Of a stretch of 64,000 bases of DNA, positions 62,955 through 64,000 are shown piece after piece; positions within the stretch are counted from its first letter, which is position 1, and each line of letters opens with the position of its first letter. The position numbers and the translations under genes are program-made. The stretch lies in assembly GCA_902802355.1 (NCBI GenBank), contig CADCLU010000001.1, positions 125,490-189,489 on the forward strand, in the 5' to 3' direction. The stretch is from an uncultured Erysipelotrichaceae bacterium. GTDB taxonomy: Bacteria > Bacillota_I > Bacilli_A > RFN20 > CAG-826. A model generated the notes under the pieces. The model was given only the letters and a program-made list of their open reading frames with translations. It was not told where the DNA came from and did not search any database.

Positions 62955-64000
62955 GCTTCCTCCTTTCCTAACTCTTTCTTTCTCTTGTTGTTTCTAATGT
63001 TCTGAGAAACGATGTCGAGAAGAATATAGATAACGCCTACAAAGGCGATCATTATCCACAAAATAGCCCAGTGTGCTGCGTCTAAACACTTCAAATCAAG
63101 ACCCATCAACGAAGTTGCCTTGCCACCAGACGCAAGCGGAGGCCAGAAAACATCGGCATAGAAGATAAGTATTGATATGACGACGGAAACGGCGAACAAA
63201 GCGCCACGATAGAGGTCGAGAGGACAACAAATAACGAAGAAGGACAAGAGTGAAATGGCCGTGAAGGCGATGACACTCATAACCTGGGCCTCTTCAAGGG
63301 AAACGAATTCAGGAGCAAACAAGGCCGCCAAATAAACGGTGGCAACACAAAGAACTTCAGCTATGCCAGCAGGGATGGTGTGCGACATAACGCCTTCCAT
63401 AAATCCTCCCTTTAGCCTCTTTGATGCAGGTTGAAGAGCTAAGAAGAAGCCTCCGATGCCAATTGAGACAATTTCCCAAATAAGCATGTTTCTAGTTTCA
63501 AATGGGTAGCTTGGACCGCCAGCAAGCATCGAGATCAAGAAGATCGCGCTGATGATGATGGCGAACATGTTTTTGCAAAGGAAGAGGGAAGCGGTTCTCT
63601 GAAGGTTGTTGATAACGCGGCGTCCTTCGGCAACATCGACAGAAATCATGTGGGCGCTACTCTTAGCTGCGCTGGAACCGGAAGCCATGGCGATTGAGCA
63701 ATCCGCGCTCTTAAGGGCGAGAATGTCGTTAACACCGTCTCCGGTCATAGCGACTTTGTGTCCTTGTGCCTGCATGGCTTTGACTAATAAGGATTTCTGC
63801 TCAGGCGTAACGCGTCCGAACACGGAATACTGACTAACAATGTTTGGTATGTCGGCGTCCTCAACGGTTTGCATGTTGATAAACTTGTCGGCGTTTTCGA
63901 CACCAACGCGTTTGGCAATCTCTTTAACTGTAATTGGATCGTCGCCTGAAATGATCTTGATATCGACGCCGTTGTTCTTGAACCATTCAATGTTGTCTTT
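62951..64000 (-). CDS. P-type cation-transporting ATPase (partial, N-terminal part missing)
   Basis: C-terminal 349 residues of a P1/P2-type ATPase; the frame is open to the right edge. Visible are the end of the P domain (IKIISGDDPITVKEIAKRVG, FGRVTPEQKSLLVKAMQAQGHKVAMTGDGVNDILALKSADCSIAMASGS) and six C-terminal helices. The DKTGT phosphorylation site lies outside the window. The TPEQK and SADCSIAMASGS segments remind me of the CtpE-like calcium/cation ATPases of Gram-positives. Coupled to a TetR gene. Ion specificity is uncertain. Confidence 0.85.
   Translation of the reverse strand, partial: KDNIEWFKNNGVDIKIISGDDPITVKEIAKRVGVENADKFINMQTVEDADIPNIVSQYSVFGRVTPEQKSLLVKAMQAQGHKVAMTGDGVNDILALKSADCSIAMASGSSAAKSSAHMISVDVAEGRRVINNLQRTASLFLCKNMFAIIISAIFLISMLAGGPSYPFETRNMLIWEIVSIGIGGFFLALQPASKRLKGGFMEGVMSHTIPAGIAEVLCVATVYLAALFAPEFVSLEEAQVMSVIAFTAISLLSFFVICCPLDLYRGALFAVSVVISILIFYADVFWPPLASGGKATSLMGLDLKCLDAAHWAILWIMIAFVGVIYILLDIVSQNIRNNKRKKELGKEEA

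Overview
The window looks like a chromosomal segment of an uncultured Bacillota of the class Bacilli, plausibly an Erysipelotrichales/RF39-like gut lineage. Evidence: the Bacillus-type block dnaX-ybaB-recR-tmk-holB-ricT-rsmI; a gatCAB operon for indirect Gln-tRNA formation; CIRCE (HrcA) operators; a GatA with the TGDS variant of the nucleophile motif, as I recall it from Mollicutes-related lineages. Many genes end in TGA and Trp is TGG, so the ordinary bacterial code is used. I see no tRNA or rRNA genes, CRISPR arrays, prophage or intact insertion sequences.

Layout. 1-2.5 kb: a folate operon (smpB-folC-folT; folT runs off the left edge). 2.5-9 kb: a candidate structured RNA, a small membrane protein, hemolysin III, an MntE-like Mn exporter, gpmA, an alpha/beta hydrolase and an O-antigen-ligase-like protein. 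9-17 kb, minus strand: gatC-gatA-gatB-DUF1836-galE and prfA-prmC-ywlC-rpiB, almost all joined by 1-4 bp overlaps. 17.2-23.3 kb, plus strand: the replication/repair block. 23.3-30.1 kb: rluA-type synthase, DUF1538 transporter, tandem PII-like protein and a giant YfhO protein in one operon. 30.2-33.7 kb: a complete arginine-to-putrescine pathway in two overlapping genes, one an arginine decarboxylase-agmatine deiminase fusion. 33.8-39.4 kb: HAD phosphatase, glycosyltransferase, GH3 glucosidase and UDP-galactopyranose mutase. 39.4-42.8 kb: an M24 peptidase and two overlapping radical SAM enzymes. 42.9-47.8 kb: Hsp20 with two CIRCE sites, small membrane proteins, a PIN-domain protein with a duplicated tail module, a ROK kinase and a nitroreductase. 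48-54.3 kb: a YoaK-type membrane protein, then a solute-binding lipoprotein divergent from a hybrid kinase, REC-GGDEF*-EAL and HPt operon, apparently a phosphorelay that lowers c-di-GMP. 54.3-60 kb: an acetylesterase lipoprotein, RlmCD-type methyltransferase, metG, rpmE and a UlaG-like hydrolase. 60-64 kb: an orphan AbiEi-like protein, a degenerate M50 protein behind a structured leader, a TetR regulator and the end of a P-type ATPase.

How it works together: core translation and replication genes are interleaved with surface-glycan genes (galE, glf, GT2, YfhO, ligase-like) and sensing genes. Two patterns run through the window. First, several operon-leading genes have a good -10 box ending only 6-9 nt before the start codon and no Shine-Dalgarno sequence, which suggests leaderless mRNAs, while internal genes use strong GGAGG sites. 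Second, two coding-like frames directly follow an upstream stop codon in the same frame and lack any ATG/GTG/TTG start. The strongest candidates for new biology are the decarboxylase-deiminase fusion, the nested hairpin RNA at 2.6 kb, the structured leader at 62.2 kb and the receptor-phosphorelay cluster at 49-54 kb.
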